64,000 nt of DNA from DASRQZ01 sp964571275 (GTDB lineage: Bacteria > Myxococcota_A > Polyangia > Fen-1088), in the NCBI GenBank assembly GCA_964571275.1, contig CAZNCQ010000011.1, forward strand, positions 1-64,000. Direction: 5' to 3'. The position numbers and the translations under genes are program-made. Each line of letters starts with the position of its first letter. The first letter of the stretch is position 1. Positions 53,869-61,716 of the stretch are shown here, piece after piece. The notes under the pieces were generated by a model, which had not been told where the DNA came from, did no database searches, and saw only the letters and a program-made list of their open reading frames with translations.

Positions 53869-54573
53869 CTAGTAGGTCATCCAGCTCTCGGAGCCGATGA
53901 CGTCGCCGTTGGTGACCACAAAGCTGTCGAACGAAGCGTCGGTCCCGAACGTACCGACACCGACCTGGCCGTTGGCGATCCAGGAGTTGGCGTCGACGGC
54001 GGTGACGCGCAGAACGCCGTTCAGGTACGCGTTCAGGCGCACCGGGTTGGCGCCAATGACCTCGAGGCGAATGCGGTAAAACGAACCGGCGATCATTCCG
54101 GCGGCCGGAAAGCTCGACAACGTCGTATTGACGCCGTTCGTGCGCTTGTTGATGCCGATCGAGCCGTCACCACGCACGGTCACGAAATAGCCGTTGGTGG
54201 TCGAGGGCGAATTGCCCGAATAGCGCGCGTAAACCGCGGCCAGGTAGGTTGGATCGCCGGCGACGAGCCAGCGGTTCACCTTCACGGTCGCCTCGACCGA
54301 GGTGTCGGTCCACGCGTACTGGCCGATCAGGCTGTCGTTCCAGGTCGCGGTCGTCGCGGTCCGGTGGTAGGTGAACTCGACGCCGTCGCTGTCGACCGAC
54401 CACTCCGGGGCGTTGGTCGGCGTCCAGCCGGTCGAATTGCCGTCGCTGAAGTCGTCGGAGAACAGCGTCGTCGTCGTCGCGCGCGCATCGACGCTGGCGA
54501 CCGCGATCGAGAAGCCGACGAGCAGAGCCAAAGCCTTCGAAGTCATCTGTGGGCGCGAGGCGCGGTCGTACAT
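53869..54573 (-). CDS. Secreted stand-alone jelly-roll module, paralogue of the GH28 N-terminal domain
   Basis: 234 residues. Signal peptide (LALLVGFSIAVASVDARA), then a single beta-sandwich module (LFSDDFSDGNSTGWTPTNAPEWSVDSDG ... YFVTVRGDGSIGINKRTNG ... VRLNAYLNGVLRVTAVDA) aligning over its length with residues 30-215 of the adjacent GH28 protein. It contains no catalytic motif that I recognise and may bind pectic or other polysaccharide. AAAGGAG lies 7 nt before the ATG at 54573; an ATG nine codons later is possible. Duplicate and fission of the module next to the full enzyme. Confidence 0.82.
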   Translation of the reverse strand: MYDRASRPQMTSKALALLVGFSIAVASVDARATTTTLFSDDFSDGNSTGWTPTNAPEWSVDSDGVEFTYHRTATTATWNDSLIGQYAWTDTSVEATVKVNRWLVAGDPTYLAAVYARYSGNSPSTTNGYFVTVRGDGSIGINKRTNGVNTTLSSFPAAGMIAGSFYRIRLEVIGANPVRLNAYLNGVLRVTAVDANSWIANGQVGVGTFGTDASFDSFVVTNGDVIGSESWMTY

Positions 54574-54836
54574 CCGTGGTCTCCTTTGTTGGCGAACCGC
54601 TTCCGCGGCCCGACATTGCTTCCAACTGAAGCAGTAAGTGGGCCAACGTTTCCTAACGCCGGAGATGGTGGTTTATTGCGGGTCTAGCGCGCTCATTACC
54701 GCTGCCCTGTTGTGATCACTGCAACTGGGACGAACACGCTGTTGTCGTGCCGGCGACACCCATGCAGCGCGTAGGCGTGGCGCGACAATCGGGTCCGGCG
54801 TGGGTCGTGAGGCGCGAAGGCGCGCGATTGGCGCGA
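54574..54836. other. Intergenic region, no gene supported
   Basis: About 260 bp between the leftward jelly-roll gene start and the end of the next leftward gene. It is more AT-rich than the flanks around 54620-54740 and probably holds the promoter of the jelly-roll gene. No ORF, hairpin or repeat that I can support. Confidence 0.4.
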
Positions 54837-55628
54837 CTACTTCTTCGGCTTCTTCGCCTTGGCCGCGCCCGTCAACCCGGTATGGCCAGGGGCGTCAGCG
54901 CTCTTGCCAGGCGAGCTCGCACCGGCGCCGCCGGCCCGATCGCCAGACTCGAGCGCGCGCGAGAGCGCAGAATCGAGCGAGGCGCCGCGCGACCGCATGT
55001 TGCGGCCCAGCGCCTCGAGCGCGTCGGCGCGGCTCACCGTCTGCTCGGTGCGAATCGCCTCGAGACCGGCAACGACACGACCCAGCGACGGCGCGTCGCG
55101 ATCGGCGATCTCCTGCACCAGCGACGCCGATGGGCGGCTCGGATAGCCGCGAACGGTCAAATCGGTCACGACCTCGATGGCGCGCGCGACCACCGCGTCG
55201 CCTTCGTGCGACGCCGCGAGCGGCGCGATCGCCTCGGGCTCCACGCCCGCCATGCGCGCCTCGGTGACCACGCGCACCAGCGCCAGTGATGGCGACGGCG
55301 ACGGCGACGGCGACGCCGCGCGGTGGGCGCGCAGCAGCGCCGCCGACGCGCTCAGGTTCTGCGCCAATCGCTGCGCCACGTCGCGGATGACCTCGGGCGC
55401 GACGCCCTTGGCCAGGCCCTCGCGCACCTTGCTCACGACCATGTCGGCAGGCAGCCCCTCGTGCGAGACCCTGGACAGGGTCCTTTCCAGGTCAGCCCGT
55501 ACCGGCCCCAGGCGCGGATCGGCGGGCAGCGCCGGCTCCGCCGCCGCCGTGGCCGCGAGCAACAGGGAAAAGAGAGCGATGCCCATGTATCGACGATGCC
55601 CCTTCCTCGAGCTACGACGCAACGTCAT
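54837..55628 (-). CDS. Secreted hypothetical protein, last gene of the ECF/CBM48 operon
   Basis: 263 residues. Signal peptide with a basic leader (MTLRRSSRKGHRRYMGIALFSLLLAATAAAEP). The mature part is helical and Ala-rich with an (SP)4 tract near 118, and ends in a Lys-rich KAKKPKK tail. I find no family; sequence blocks such as VREGLAKGVAPEVIRDVAQRLA and EALGRNMRSRGASLDSALSRALESG look like repeated helical units. The ATG at 55628 overlaps the preceding stop (ATGA), so it is translated with the barrel protein; a start at 55586 would begin at the hydrophobic core. Confidence 0.65.
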   Translation of the reverse strand: MTLRRSSRKGHRRYMGIALFSLLLAATAAAEPALPADPRLGPVRADLERTLSRVSHEGLPADMVVSKVREGLAKGVAPEVIRDVAQRLAQNLSASAALLRAHRAASPSPSPSPSLALVRVVTEARMAGVEPEAIAPLAASHEGDAVVARAIEVVTDLTVRGYPSRPSASLVQEIADRDAPSLGRVVAGLEAIRTEQTVSRADALEALGRNMRSRGASLDSALSRALESGDRAGGAGASSPGKSADAPGHTGLTGAAKAKKPKK

Positions 55629-56887
55629 CGGCGATACACCGAATCGGCACCGACGGCCAACACGCCATCCTCGCCTCCGAAGCCGTCGGGCAGATAGCGC
55701 GGGGCATCGACCGGCCGCACCGACCGCCCGTCGACCAGGAAGTGGTAGCGGTGGTCGCCGGCGCCGACGTCGACCCAACCTTCCCAGAGATCGGGATCGC
55801 CCGTCGCGCGCAGCCGCTGCCGGGACTGATCGGACGCCCAGTCGTTCCAGGAGCCGATGACCTCGACCGTCGCCGCGCCACGCGCCCGTAAGCGAAAACG
55901 CACGCGGTCCTTCTCGATGAGGGGCGCCTCTCCGCCGTCGCCGACGGGCGCGGCTGTGACGCGCACCGGCGATGCGGCCAGGTGGCCCACCAGCGCCAGC
56001 GTCAGGACCTGGCGCGAATAGTCCGATGACGCCGAGACCGCGCGGTTGAGCAGCGCCTCGTAACGGCCGACCACATCGATGGCGGCGGCGGCGCGCACCG
56101 AGACGGCCAGCGTGCCGCCAAGCTGCCGGTCGGTCTCCACGCCTTCGGTGCTCTGCGTCCCGGCCCACACCGCCGCGCTCGTGGTGACCGTGGCGACCGG
56201 AATGTACGAGACGCTGGAGCCGCCGCGGAAGCGCCGCAACGACCCGGCGGTCTGCGTGGGATCGAAGAGGTCGGAGCGCAGCGACAGGTACTCGCCGTCC
56301 AGGCCGACGTCGACGCTCGCCGTCGGCGACCAGATCGCCGCCAGCCGCGCCGATTGGCCGAGATCCCCGCGCACCTGCAGCGCCGTCGCGTCGACGAACT
56401 GGCGCCGGTCGATCTCGTAGCTGGCCGCCGCGCGCAACCTGTCGCGCGCGCGCAACGTCAGCTGCGCGCGCCCGCCCCACGACCAGAAGCTGTCCGTGGT
56501 GAACTGCCCGGCGTCGAAACGCCCGCCCGTGGCCGCCACGCGCAGGGCGAAGGGCCCGATCTCGGCAACGATGAGCGATAGGTCGGCGTCCTGCAGATAG
56601 AGCACCCCTGCGCCAAAGGTTTGAATCACGTCGGCGCCGTAGCGCAGCTCGAAGCGGTAGTCGCTACCGATGACCGCGCCGGCCAGCATGGGATGCGCGC
56701 GAACGAACGCTCCCCGATACGCGTGAAAGTTCGGGCTGTCGGGGCTGGCGGCTATTTGCAGGAACAGGTTCGTGTCGTAGCCTGCCGCAGCTTCCATCTC
56801 GGCGCTGGCCGACCCATGAACCGGCGGGGCCGCCGAGGCGACGCTGCACACCGCGAGGAGTGAGAGAGCGACGCACGCACGAAGCAC
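55625..56887 (-). CDS. Predicted outer-membrane barrel with C-terminal CBM48-like domain
   Basis: 420 residues: signal peptide (LRACVALSLLAVCSVASAAP), about 300 residues of amphipathic beta-strands typical of an outer-membrane barrel (GSASAEMEAAAGYDTNLFLQ, FRFELRYGADVIQTFGAG, YEIDRRQFVDATALQV), then a C-terminal domain from about 325 with a CBM48/isoamylase-like pattern (VEVIGSWNDWASDQ, DPDLWEGWVDVGAGDHRYHFLVDG, DAPRYLPDG). CBM48 domains bind glycogen or related glucans. The fusion to a barrel is unusual. Coupled to the membrane CBM48 protein upstream and the secreted protein downstream. Confidence 0.78.
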   Translation of the reverse strand: MLRACVALSLLAVCSVASAAPPVHGSASAEMEAAAGYDTNLFLQIAASPDSPNFHAYRGAFVRAHPMLAGAVIGSDYRFELRYGADVIQTFGAGVLYLQDADLSLIVAEIGPFALRVAATGGRFDAGQFTTDSFWSWGGRAQLTLRARDRLRAAASYEIDRRQFVDATALQVRGDLGQSARLAAIWSPTASVDVGLDGEYLSLRSDLFDPTQTAGSLRRFRGGSSVSYIPVATVTTSAAVWAGTQSTEGVETDRQLGGTLAVSVRAAAAIDVVGRYEALLNRAVSASSDYSRQVLTLALVGHLAASPVRVTAAPVGDGGEAPLIEKDRVRFRLRARGAATVEVIGSWNDWASDQSRQRLRATGDPDLWEGWVDVGAGDHRYHFLVDGRSVRPVDAPRYLPDGFGGEDGVLAVGADSVYRR

Positions 56888-56916
56888 CGCGTGTCGAGAA
56901 TATCATCAGATGCTCG

Positions 56917-57504
56917 TTACAACCGCAGCAGGGCGTTCTGGCGGCCGAACCCGTCGTCGCGGCGCTCGCCGGCGGCCGGGTCGGTGATCCACTGGCCGTC
57001 GACGACGAACATGTACTCGTAGTCGCCCGGCGGCAGCTCGAGCGTGCCGACGAAGACGCCGTCGGCGGTCGCCGGCTCGAGCACCGTCTCGTCGGCGCGC
57101 CACTGGTTGAACGAGCCGGCCAGCGCGACCCGCCGGGCGCCCTTGGCCAGCAACTGAAAGCGCACGCGCACCGGCGCGACGCCCGCGACGCCCGCGGGCG
57201 TGGCCGGCGCAATCACGACGGCAACCGGCTGGGCGGCGCGCGGCGGCGTCGCGACCCGCATCAACAAGACGGCCGCGAGCGCCAAGCCCAGCGTCGCGGC
57301 GCTCGCACCCAGCGGTGTCACGCGCAGGCGGATCACGAACGGCCGCTGCAGCCACCGCCAGACACTGGGAGGCCGCGGCTCCTCGATGCGCCGCATGACA
57401 CCGGCGACCAGCGACGGCGGCGGTGTGACGTCCCGCAGCTTGGCGAGATCCGGATCCGGTCCCGGCTCGGCGAGATCGCGCGCGTCGCCCGGCGTTGCCT
57501 TCAT
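56917..57504 (-). CDS. One-pass membrane protein with CBM48-like domain (probable anti-sigma factor)
   Basis: 195 residues. Cytoplasmic N-terminal segment of about 60 residues (DPDLAKLRDVTPPPSLVAGVMRRIEE, as in anti-sigma N-termini), a single membrane helix (ASAATLGLALAAVLLMRV), then an extracytoplasmic domain with CBM48-like sequence (RVALAGSFNQWRADETVLEPATADGVFVGTLELPPGDYEYMFVVDGQWITDP). Position directly after an ECF sigma gene, with an ATGA overlap, and this layout make it a likely anti-sigma factor whose sensor is the glycan-binding domain; this is inference. The same domain recurs in the barrel protein. Confidence 0.72.
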   Translation of the reverse strand: MKATPGDARDLAEPGPDPDLAKLRDVTPPPSLVAGVMRRIEEPRPPSVWRWLQRPFVIRLRVTPLGASAATLGLALAAVLLMRVATPPRAAQPVAVVIAPATPAGVAGVAPVRVRFQLLAKGARRVALAGSFNQWRADETVLEPATADGVFVGTLELPPGDYEYMFVVDGQWITDPAAGERRDDGFGRQNALLRL

Positions 57505-58169
57505 GGCTGGCTGTCCTGGTCGAGCAGCTTCTGCATCATCGCGCGGCCCCGCACGACGCGAATCTTGAGCGTGGTGATCGGCAGGCGCAAGATCGCGTGG
57601 ATCTCGTCGTAGGGAAGCTCCTCGACGTCCTTCAGGATCAAGACCTCGCGATACTTCACGGGAACGCGCAGCAGTGCGCGTTCGAGGCGCCGCACCTGCT
57701 CGCCGCGCAGCGCATGGGCTTCCGGCGTCGCGGGCTCGTGCGCGAACGACGCTTCGCCGCCGCCGACGTCGCGGTCCAGCGGCTCTTCGCTCCAGCGCTT
57801 CGACTTGAGCACGTCCTTTGCCCGATTGACCGCGATGCGGACCAGCCAGGTCGAGAACGCGTGCGGGCGCCCGTCGCCGCGAAATCGATCGAGCGCGTCG
57901 AACGCGTCGACGAAGGCCTGTTGCGCGACGTCCTCGGCTTCGGCGCGGCCGCCCAGCATGCGCAGCGCGACCGAGAAGATCAGCCGCTGATACCGCTGCA
58001 CCAGCGGGCGAAAGGCGTCGGCCTCGCCCGCGAGGCAGCGGGCGATGAGCGTTTGTTCCTCGCGATCCGTGGCGCTGGCCGGCGCCGGCGCCGCCGCGGG
58101 CGCAGCCGCCGTCAGTGTGATCGCGCCCGACACGCCGGAGGTACGAGCGTTGGGGTCGTCAGGATGCAC
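57501..58169 (-). CDS. ECF-family RNA polymerase sigma factor
   Basis: 222 residues with a Pro/Ala-rich lead of about 40 and the two conserved regions: region 2 (LVQRYQRLIFSVALRMLGGRAEAEDVAQQAFVDAF) and region 4 (LERALLRVPVKYREVLILKDVEELPYDEIHAILRLPITTLKIRVVRGRAMMQKLL). The start is a GTG at 58169; an upstream in-frame extension has no start I favour. Its stop overlaps the start of the membrane CBM48 protein (ATGA). It heads the leftward operon with two CBM48-containing proteins, so it may respond to a glucan or envelope signal. Confidence 0.88.
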   Translation of the reverse strand: MHPDDPNARTSGVSGAITLTAAAPAAAPAPASATDREEQTLIARCLAGEADAFRPLVQRYQRLIFSVALRMLGGRAEAEDVAQQAFVDAFDALDRFRGDGRPHAFSTWLVRIAVNRAKDVLKSKRWSEEPLDRDVGGGEASFAHEPATPEAHALRGEQVRRLERALLRVPVKYREVLILKDVEELPYDEIHAILRLPITTLKIRVVRGRAMMQKLLDQDSQP

Positions 58170-58299
58170 CTTTTTTAGAGTATTCCGATATGGGCGATCC
58201 GGGAATGCCGTCGCGGCTTTTCTGTATCGAACGCGAGCGCGAGTCGTTGTCCGTGCGACCGACGCGCGGGCACACGCGCGTCGAGTCGAAGGAGCATCC

Positions 58300-59211
58300 A
58301 TGAAGGTCCAGAACCCGTTTTGGTATCTCGCCGTCCTGTCCGTGCTCGCGTTCGAGCTCTCTCCCAGCGGTTGCAACGATTCCAGCGCTCCCGGGAACGG
58401 CGGCAGCGGCATGGGCGGCAATGGTGGGACATCGACCGACGCCGGCGCCTCGGGCAACGGAGGCGATGGCCATGCCGACGGCGGCACCGACGGCCCGACG
58501 TTGGGCGTTGACGCGAGCGGCAAGCTCACGATTGGACATACCCAGTGCAGCGACGGCATCGACAACGACGGCGATGGCTTGATTGATTACGCCGATCCGG
58601 AATGCGTTGGCCCCAACGACAACGATGAGAGCTCGTTTGCGACCGGCATCCCCGGCGACAATGTCGACGCCTGCAAGCAAGACTGTTTCTTCGACGGCAA
58701 TTCGGGCATGGGGGACGACCATTGTTTGTGGCAGCTCAAATGCGATCCGCTTTCGCAAAGCGCGAGCTGCCCCTACGATCCGGCCTACGCCGCGCAACAC
58801 GCCACGGAGTGCTCGGTCTCGAGCTCGCAATCGCAAGCTTGCATCGACAGCTGCCGCAAGCTGGTGCCGAACGGCTGCGATTGCTTCGGCTGCTGTCAGA
58901 TTCCGGGCGCGCCGACCGCGATCCGACTGGCGGCGACGTGCACGGCGGCCAAGTTCAACGATCCCACAGCCTGTCCGCCGTGCACGCAGGTCACCCAGTG
59001 CGCGAACACCTGCGAGCACTGCGAGATCTGCGTCGGCAAACCGACGCTGCCGCCCGATTGCGGCCCGGTCGTCGACGCCGGCGGCACGACGCCGCCCCCG
59101 CCGGTCTGCCCAGGGACGTCGCAGGCCTGTGGCCCGGGCGGCATCGATCCCGCGGCTTGCCCCACGGGGACCGGCTGCATCACCGGCTGCTGCCTCAATC
59201 TGGTCCCGTAG
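58300..59211 (+). CDS. Cys-rich surface lipoprotein
   Basis: 303 residues. Lipoprotein signal (FELSPSGCNDSSAPGN), a Gly/Asp-rich linker, a short Asp-rich DGIDNDGDGLIDYADPEC repeat typical of myxobacterial surface proteins, and a cysteine-rich body (about 30 Cys; KQDCFFDG, CLWQLKCDPL, CEHCEICVG, CCLNLVP at the end). Probably disulfide-stabilised outside the cell; no enzyme motif recognised. AAGGAG precedes the ATG at 58300. Divergent from the ECF sigma gene. Confidence 0.75.
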   Translation: MKVQNPFWYLAVLSVLAFELSPSGCNDSSAPGNGGSGMGGNGGTSTDAGASGNGGDGHADGGTDGPTLGVDASGKLTIGHTQCSDGIDNDGDGLIDYADPECVGPNDNDESSFATGIPGDNVDACKQDCFFDGNSGMGDDHCLWQLKCDPLSQSASCPYDPAYAAQHATECSVSSSQSQACIDSCRKLVPNGCDCFGCCQIPGAPTAIRLAATCTAAKFNDPTACPPCTQVTQCANTCEHCEICVGKPTLPPDCGPVVDAGGTTPPPPVCPGTSQACGPGGIDPAACPTGTGCITGCCLNLVP

Positions 59212-59287
59212 GCCGGGAGCGCTCAGCCACCGACGGATGGCGGGTGCCGTGCTGACCCGCGGCGCGAGACCGGGTAGATTTCGCGCC

Positions 59288-59710
59288 ATGCGATACCTCC
59301 ATACGATGCTGCGGGTGCGCGACCTCGATGCCGCGCTGAAGTTCTTCGGCACCTTGGGCCTGCGCGAGACGCGCCGCCAGCCCAACGAGGCGGGTCGGTT
59401 CACGCTGGTCTTTCTCGGCAGCGGCGCCCCCGACGACCCGGCCGAGATCGAGCTCACCTACAATTGGGATCAGAAAGACCCCTACCCCACCGGGCGCTTC
59501 TTCGGCCACCTGGCGTTCGAGGTCGACGACATCTACCAGTTCTGTGAGCGCATCGAGGCGAACGGCGTCGAGGTGCTGCGGCCACCCCGCGACGGGCGGA
59601 TGGCGTTCGTCAAATCGCCCGACGGGCACTCGGTCGAGCTGCTGCAACGCGGCCCGGCGCTCGAGAAGCGCGAGCCGTGGGCGTCGCGCGCCAATCGCGG
59701 TGAATGGTAG
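59288..59710 (+). CDS. gloA: Lactoylglutathione lyase (glyoxalase I)
   Basis: 140 residues, a complete small glyoxalase I: MRYLHTMLRVRDLDAALKFFGTLGLRE at the start, NEAGRFTLVFLGSG, EIELTYNWDQKDPYPTGRFFGHLAFEVDDIYQFCERIE and SPDGHSVELLQRG, giving the His/Glu/His/Glu metal ligands. It converts the methylglyoxal-glutathione adduct to lactoylglutathione. The start is at ATG 59288; a longer frame to the left is a shadow of the upstream lipoprotein gene. Close behind it lies a cupin gene. Confidence 0.93.
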   Translation: MRYLHTMLRVRDLDAALKFFGTLGLRETRRQPNEAGRFTLVFLGSGAPDDPAEIELTYNWDQKDPYPTGRFFGHLAFEVDDIYQFCERIEANGVEVLRPPRDGRMAFVKSPDGHSVELLQRGPALEKREPWASRANRGEW

Positions 59711-59719
59711 GCGTTGGCC

Positions 59720-60265
59720 ATGAAGCTCGCCGAAAAGGCAGCAACGAAGATCCTCGAGCCGACGCAGCACCGGTTCGAGGACGACACCGTCTTCCCGAAC
59801 AGCCGCCTGCCGGTGCTCATCTATCGCGCGGCGATCGTCGCTGACGTCGTTGCGGCCAGGGGCGCGGCGTTCGAGGAGCTGTTCGAGGCGCACGGCTGGT
59901 CGTCGGCGTGGCGCAACGGGCTTTACACCGTGCACCACTATCACAGCACCGCGCACGAGGTGCTGGGCATCTTCCAGGGCTGGGTGACGGCGCGGCTGGG
60001 CGGGCCGCGCGGCCAGACCGTGCGGCTGCAAGCGGGCGACGTGGTGATCATCCCGGCCGGCGTCGCGCACAAGAACGACGGCGCCAGCTCCGACTTCCGC
60101 GTGGTCGGCGCCTATCCCGACGGGACCGGGCCCGACATGCAGTACGGTAAGCCGGGCGAGCGTCCGGGCACCGATCGCAACATCGCCGCGGTGCCGGCGC
60201 CCGCCGCGGATCCCCTGCACGGCAGCGCGGGTCCGCTCATGCGACTGTGGCGGCGCGCGACGTAG
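59720..60265 (+). CDS. YjlB-like cupin family protein
   Basis: 181 residues with a single cupin: VHHYHSTAHEVLGIFQGWVTARLGGPRGQTVRLQAGDVVIIPAGVAHKNDGASSDF carries the HxH...E and later His metal ligands. The N-terminal TKILEPTQHRFEDDTVFPNSRLPVLIYRAAI and C-terminal NIAAVPAPAADPLHG match the YjlB family, of unknown function. The ATG at 59720 is preferred to the TTG two codons before. It follows gloA by 9 bp and likely shares its transcript. Confidence 0.8.
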   Translation: MKLAEKAATKILEPTQHRFEDDTVFPNSRLPVLIYRAAIVADVVAARGAAFEELFEAHGWSSAWRNGLYTVHHYHSTAHEVLGIFQGWVTARLGGPRGQTVRLQAGDVVIIPAGVAHKNDGASSDFRVVGAYPDGTGPDMQYGKPGERPGTDRNIAAVPAPAADPLHGSAGPLMRLWRRAT

Positions 60266-60275
60266 GGGCTGACTC

Positions 60276-60503
60276 ATGGGACGCAAGCAGAAGCACGCAC
60301 GGAGGGCCAGAGCGGGCGGTGGCGGTGGCGGGGCGCTCACGCGCTTGCGCGGCGGCTTCCGCTCGACGGTCCACAGCGCGACCGGCGCGAGCAAGCCGCG
60401 GCCGACGACGCCCCTGCGCCGCACGATCACGAACCTGATCACGATCGCGCTGGTGATCGCGGCGGCGGCGTTCCTGCTGCGGCGGTTCGGCGTGCTCCAC
60501 TAG
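60276..60503 (+). CDS. Tiny membrane protein
   Basis: 75 residues. Very basic, Gly-rich N-terminal half (KQKHARRARAGGGGGG...) followed by a single hydrophobic helix near the C-terminus (LITIALVIAAAAFLLRRFG). ATG at 60276, 10 bp after the cupin stop. No family recognised. Composition fits a small inner-membrane protein; because of the Arg/Gly bias I keep moderate confidence. Confidence 0.5.
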   Translation: MGRKQKHARRARAGGGGGGALTRLRGGFRSTVHSATGASKPRPTTPLRRTITNLITIALVIAAAAFLLRRFGVLH

Positions 60504-60571
60504 AGTGCTGTCGTAGTTACGACGTATTTGTCTCGATGAAACCCGGCGTTTACCTGGCGTAGATACTATGC

Positions 60572-60599
60572 GGGCTGTCTCGCCCTGACGCTCGGGCGA
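60572..60599 (+). promoter_or_regulatory. Leader with two competing hairpins ahead of the transporter operon
   Basis: In the leader of the SBP gene, TCGCCC (60580-60585) pairs with GGGCGA (60594-60599) just before the AGGAG ribosome-binding site; the same GCCC can instead pair with GGGC at 60572-60575. Mutually exclusive hairpins so near the start codon can regulate translation. I compared it mentally with guanidine-I, -II and -III riboswitch consensus and saw no match. Confidence 0.35.
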
Positions 60600-60611
60600 A
60601 GAAGGAGACAC

Positions 60612-61715
60612 ATGCGGTCCACAACGCGACGGTTTGGGGCTCGGGATCTTTCGCTTCTCTTCGGCGGCATCGCCTGCATCGGACTGGCGACGGCCGGCAT
60701 CGCCTGCCAAAAAACGGAGACCGCCGCGACCCCGCCGCCGGCCGCCGCACCGACGCCACCTCCACCGCCCGCACCCGCGGCCAAGCCGCCGTTGCGCATC
60801 GCCTACAGTGACTGGCCGGGCTGGACGGCGTTCGAGATCGCCATCCAGAAGGGCTGGTTCAAAGAAGCCGGCGTCGACGTGAAGTTCGACTGGTTCGAGT
60901 ACGCGCCGTCGATGGAGGCGTTCGCCGCCGGCAAGGTCGACGCGGTGATGGTGACCGTCGGTGACGCGCTGGTGACGGGCGCCCCCGGCGCGCGCAGCGT
61001 CGGCATCATCGCCACCGACTACAGCAACGGCAACGACATGATCGTTGCGCGGCCGGGCATCAAGGATCTGAAGGGCCTCAAGGGGAAGAAGGTCGGCCTC
61101 GAGATCGGCCTCGTCGAGCACCTGCTGCTCCTCAAAGGATTGGAGAAGGCCGGCCTGAAAGAGACCGACGTCAAGCTGGTCAACGTGCCGACGCACCAGA
61201 CGGCGCAGACGCTGGCATCCAAGGACGTCGACGCGATCGGCGCCTGGCAGCCGAACGCGGGACAAGCGCTCAAGGCGGTCGCCCATTCGAAGGCGATCCT
61301 GACCAGCGCCGACCTGCCCGGCCTGATCTACGACCTGGTGAGCGTCAGCCCCAAGAGCTTGTCGACCCGCCGCGACGACTGGATCAAGGTGGTCAAGGTC
61401 TGGAACCGCACCGTCGCGTTCGTGACCGATCCTGCCAACAACGCCGAGGCGGTGAAGATCATGGCCGGCCGCGCCGGCGTACCGGCCGAAGAGTATGCGA
61501 AGTTTTTGCCGGGCACGCGGTTCCTGAGCCCGCAAGAGGCGCTGGCGCGCTTCGAAAAGAAGGAAGGCCTGGACACGCTGTACGGGTCGGGGATGGTCGC
61601 CGACGCCTTCAACGTCGCCAACAAGGTCTACGCCAAGCCGCAGCCGGTCGCCGAGTATCTCGACGGATCGCTGTTGCGCGAGGCGCTGGGCGCTCCCCAA
61701 GCCGCCGCTCAATAA
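60612..61715 (+). CDS. NitT/TauT-type ABC transporter substrate-binding protein
   Basis: 367 residues. Probable lipoprotein (CIGLATAGIACQKTE), a Pro/Ala-rich linker, and a SsuA/NMT1-like periplasmic binding domain from about 60 (LRIAYSDWPGWTAFEIAIQKGWFKEAGVDVKFDWFEYAPSMEAFAAGKVDAVMV). It matches the type found next to urea-carboxylase-associated genes. The ATG at 60612 follows GAAGGAG. First gene of an operon with a permease, ATPase and a DUF1989 gene; the ligand is probably guanidine, urea or a related compound, by context. Confidence 0.9.
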   Translation: MRSTTRRFGARDLSLLFGGIACIGLATAGIACQKTETAATPPPAAAPTPPPPPAPAAKPPLRIAYSDWPGWTAFEIAIQKGWFKEAGVDVKFDWFEYAPSMEAFAAGKVDAVMVTVGDALVTGAPGARSVGIIATDYSNGNDMIVARPGIKDLKGLKGKKVGLEIGLVEHLLLLKGLEKAGLKETDVKLVNVPTHQTAQTLASKDVDAIGAWQPNAGQALKAVAHSKAILTSADLPGLIYDLVSVSPKSLSTRRDDWIKVVKVWNRTVAFVTDPANNAEAVKIMAGRAGVPAEEYAKFLPGTRFLSPQEALARFEKKEGLDTLYGSGMVADAFNVANKVYAKPQPVAEYLDGSLLREALGAPQAAAQ

Positions 61716-61716
61716 C

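Noticed and set aside
60504..60611. Guanidine-I/II/III riboswitch
   Set aside because: The conserved sequence blocks of these classes are not visible; only generic GC hairpins occur. A covariance scan should be run before final rejection.
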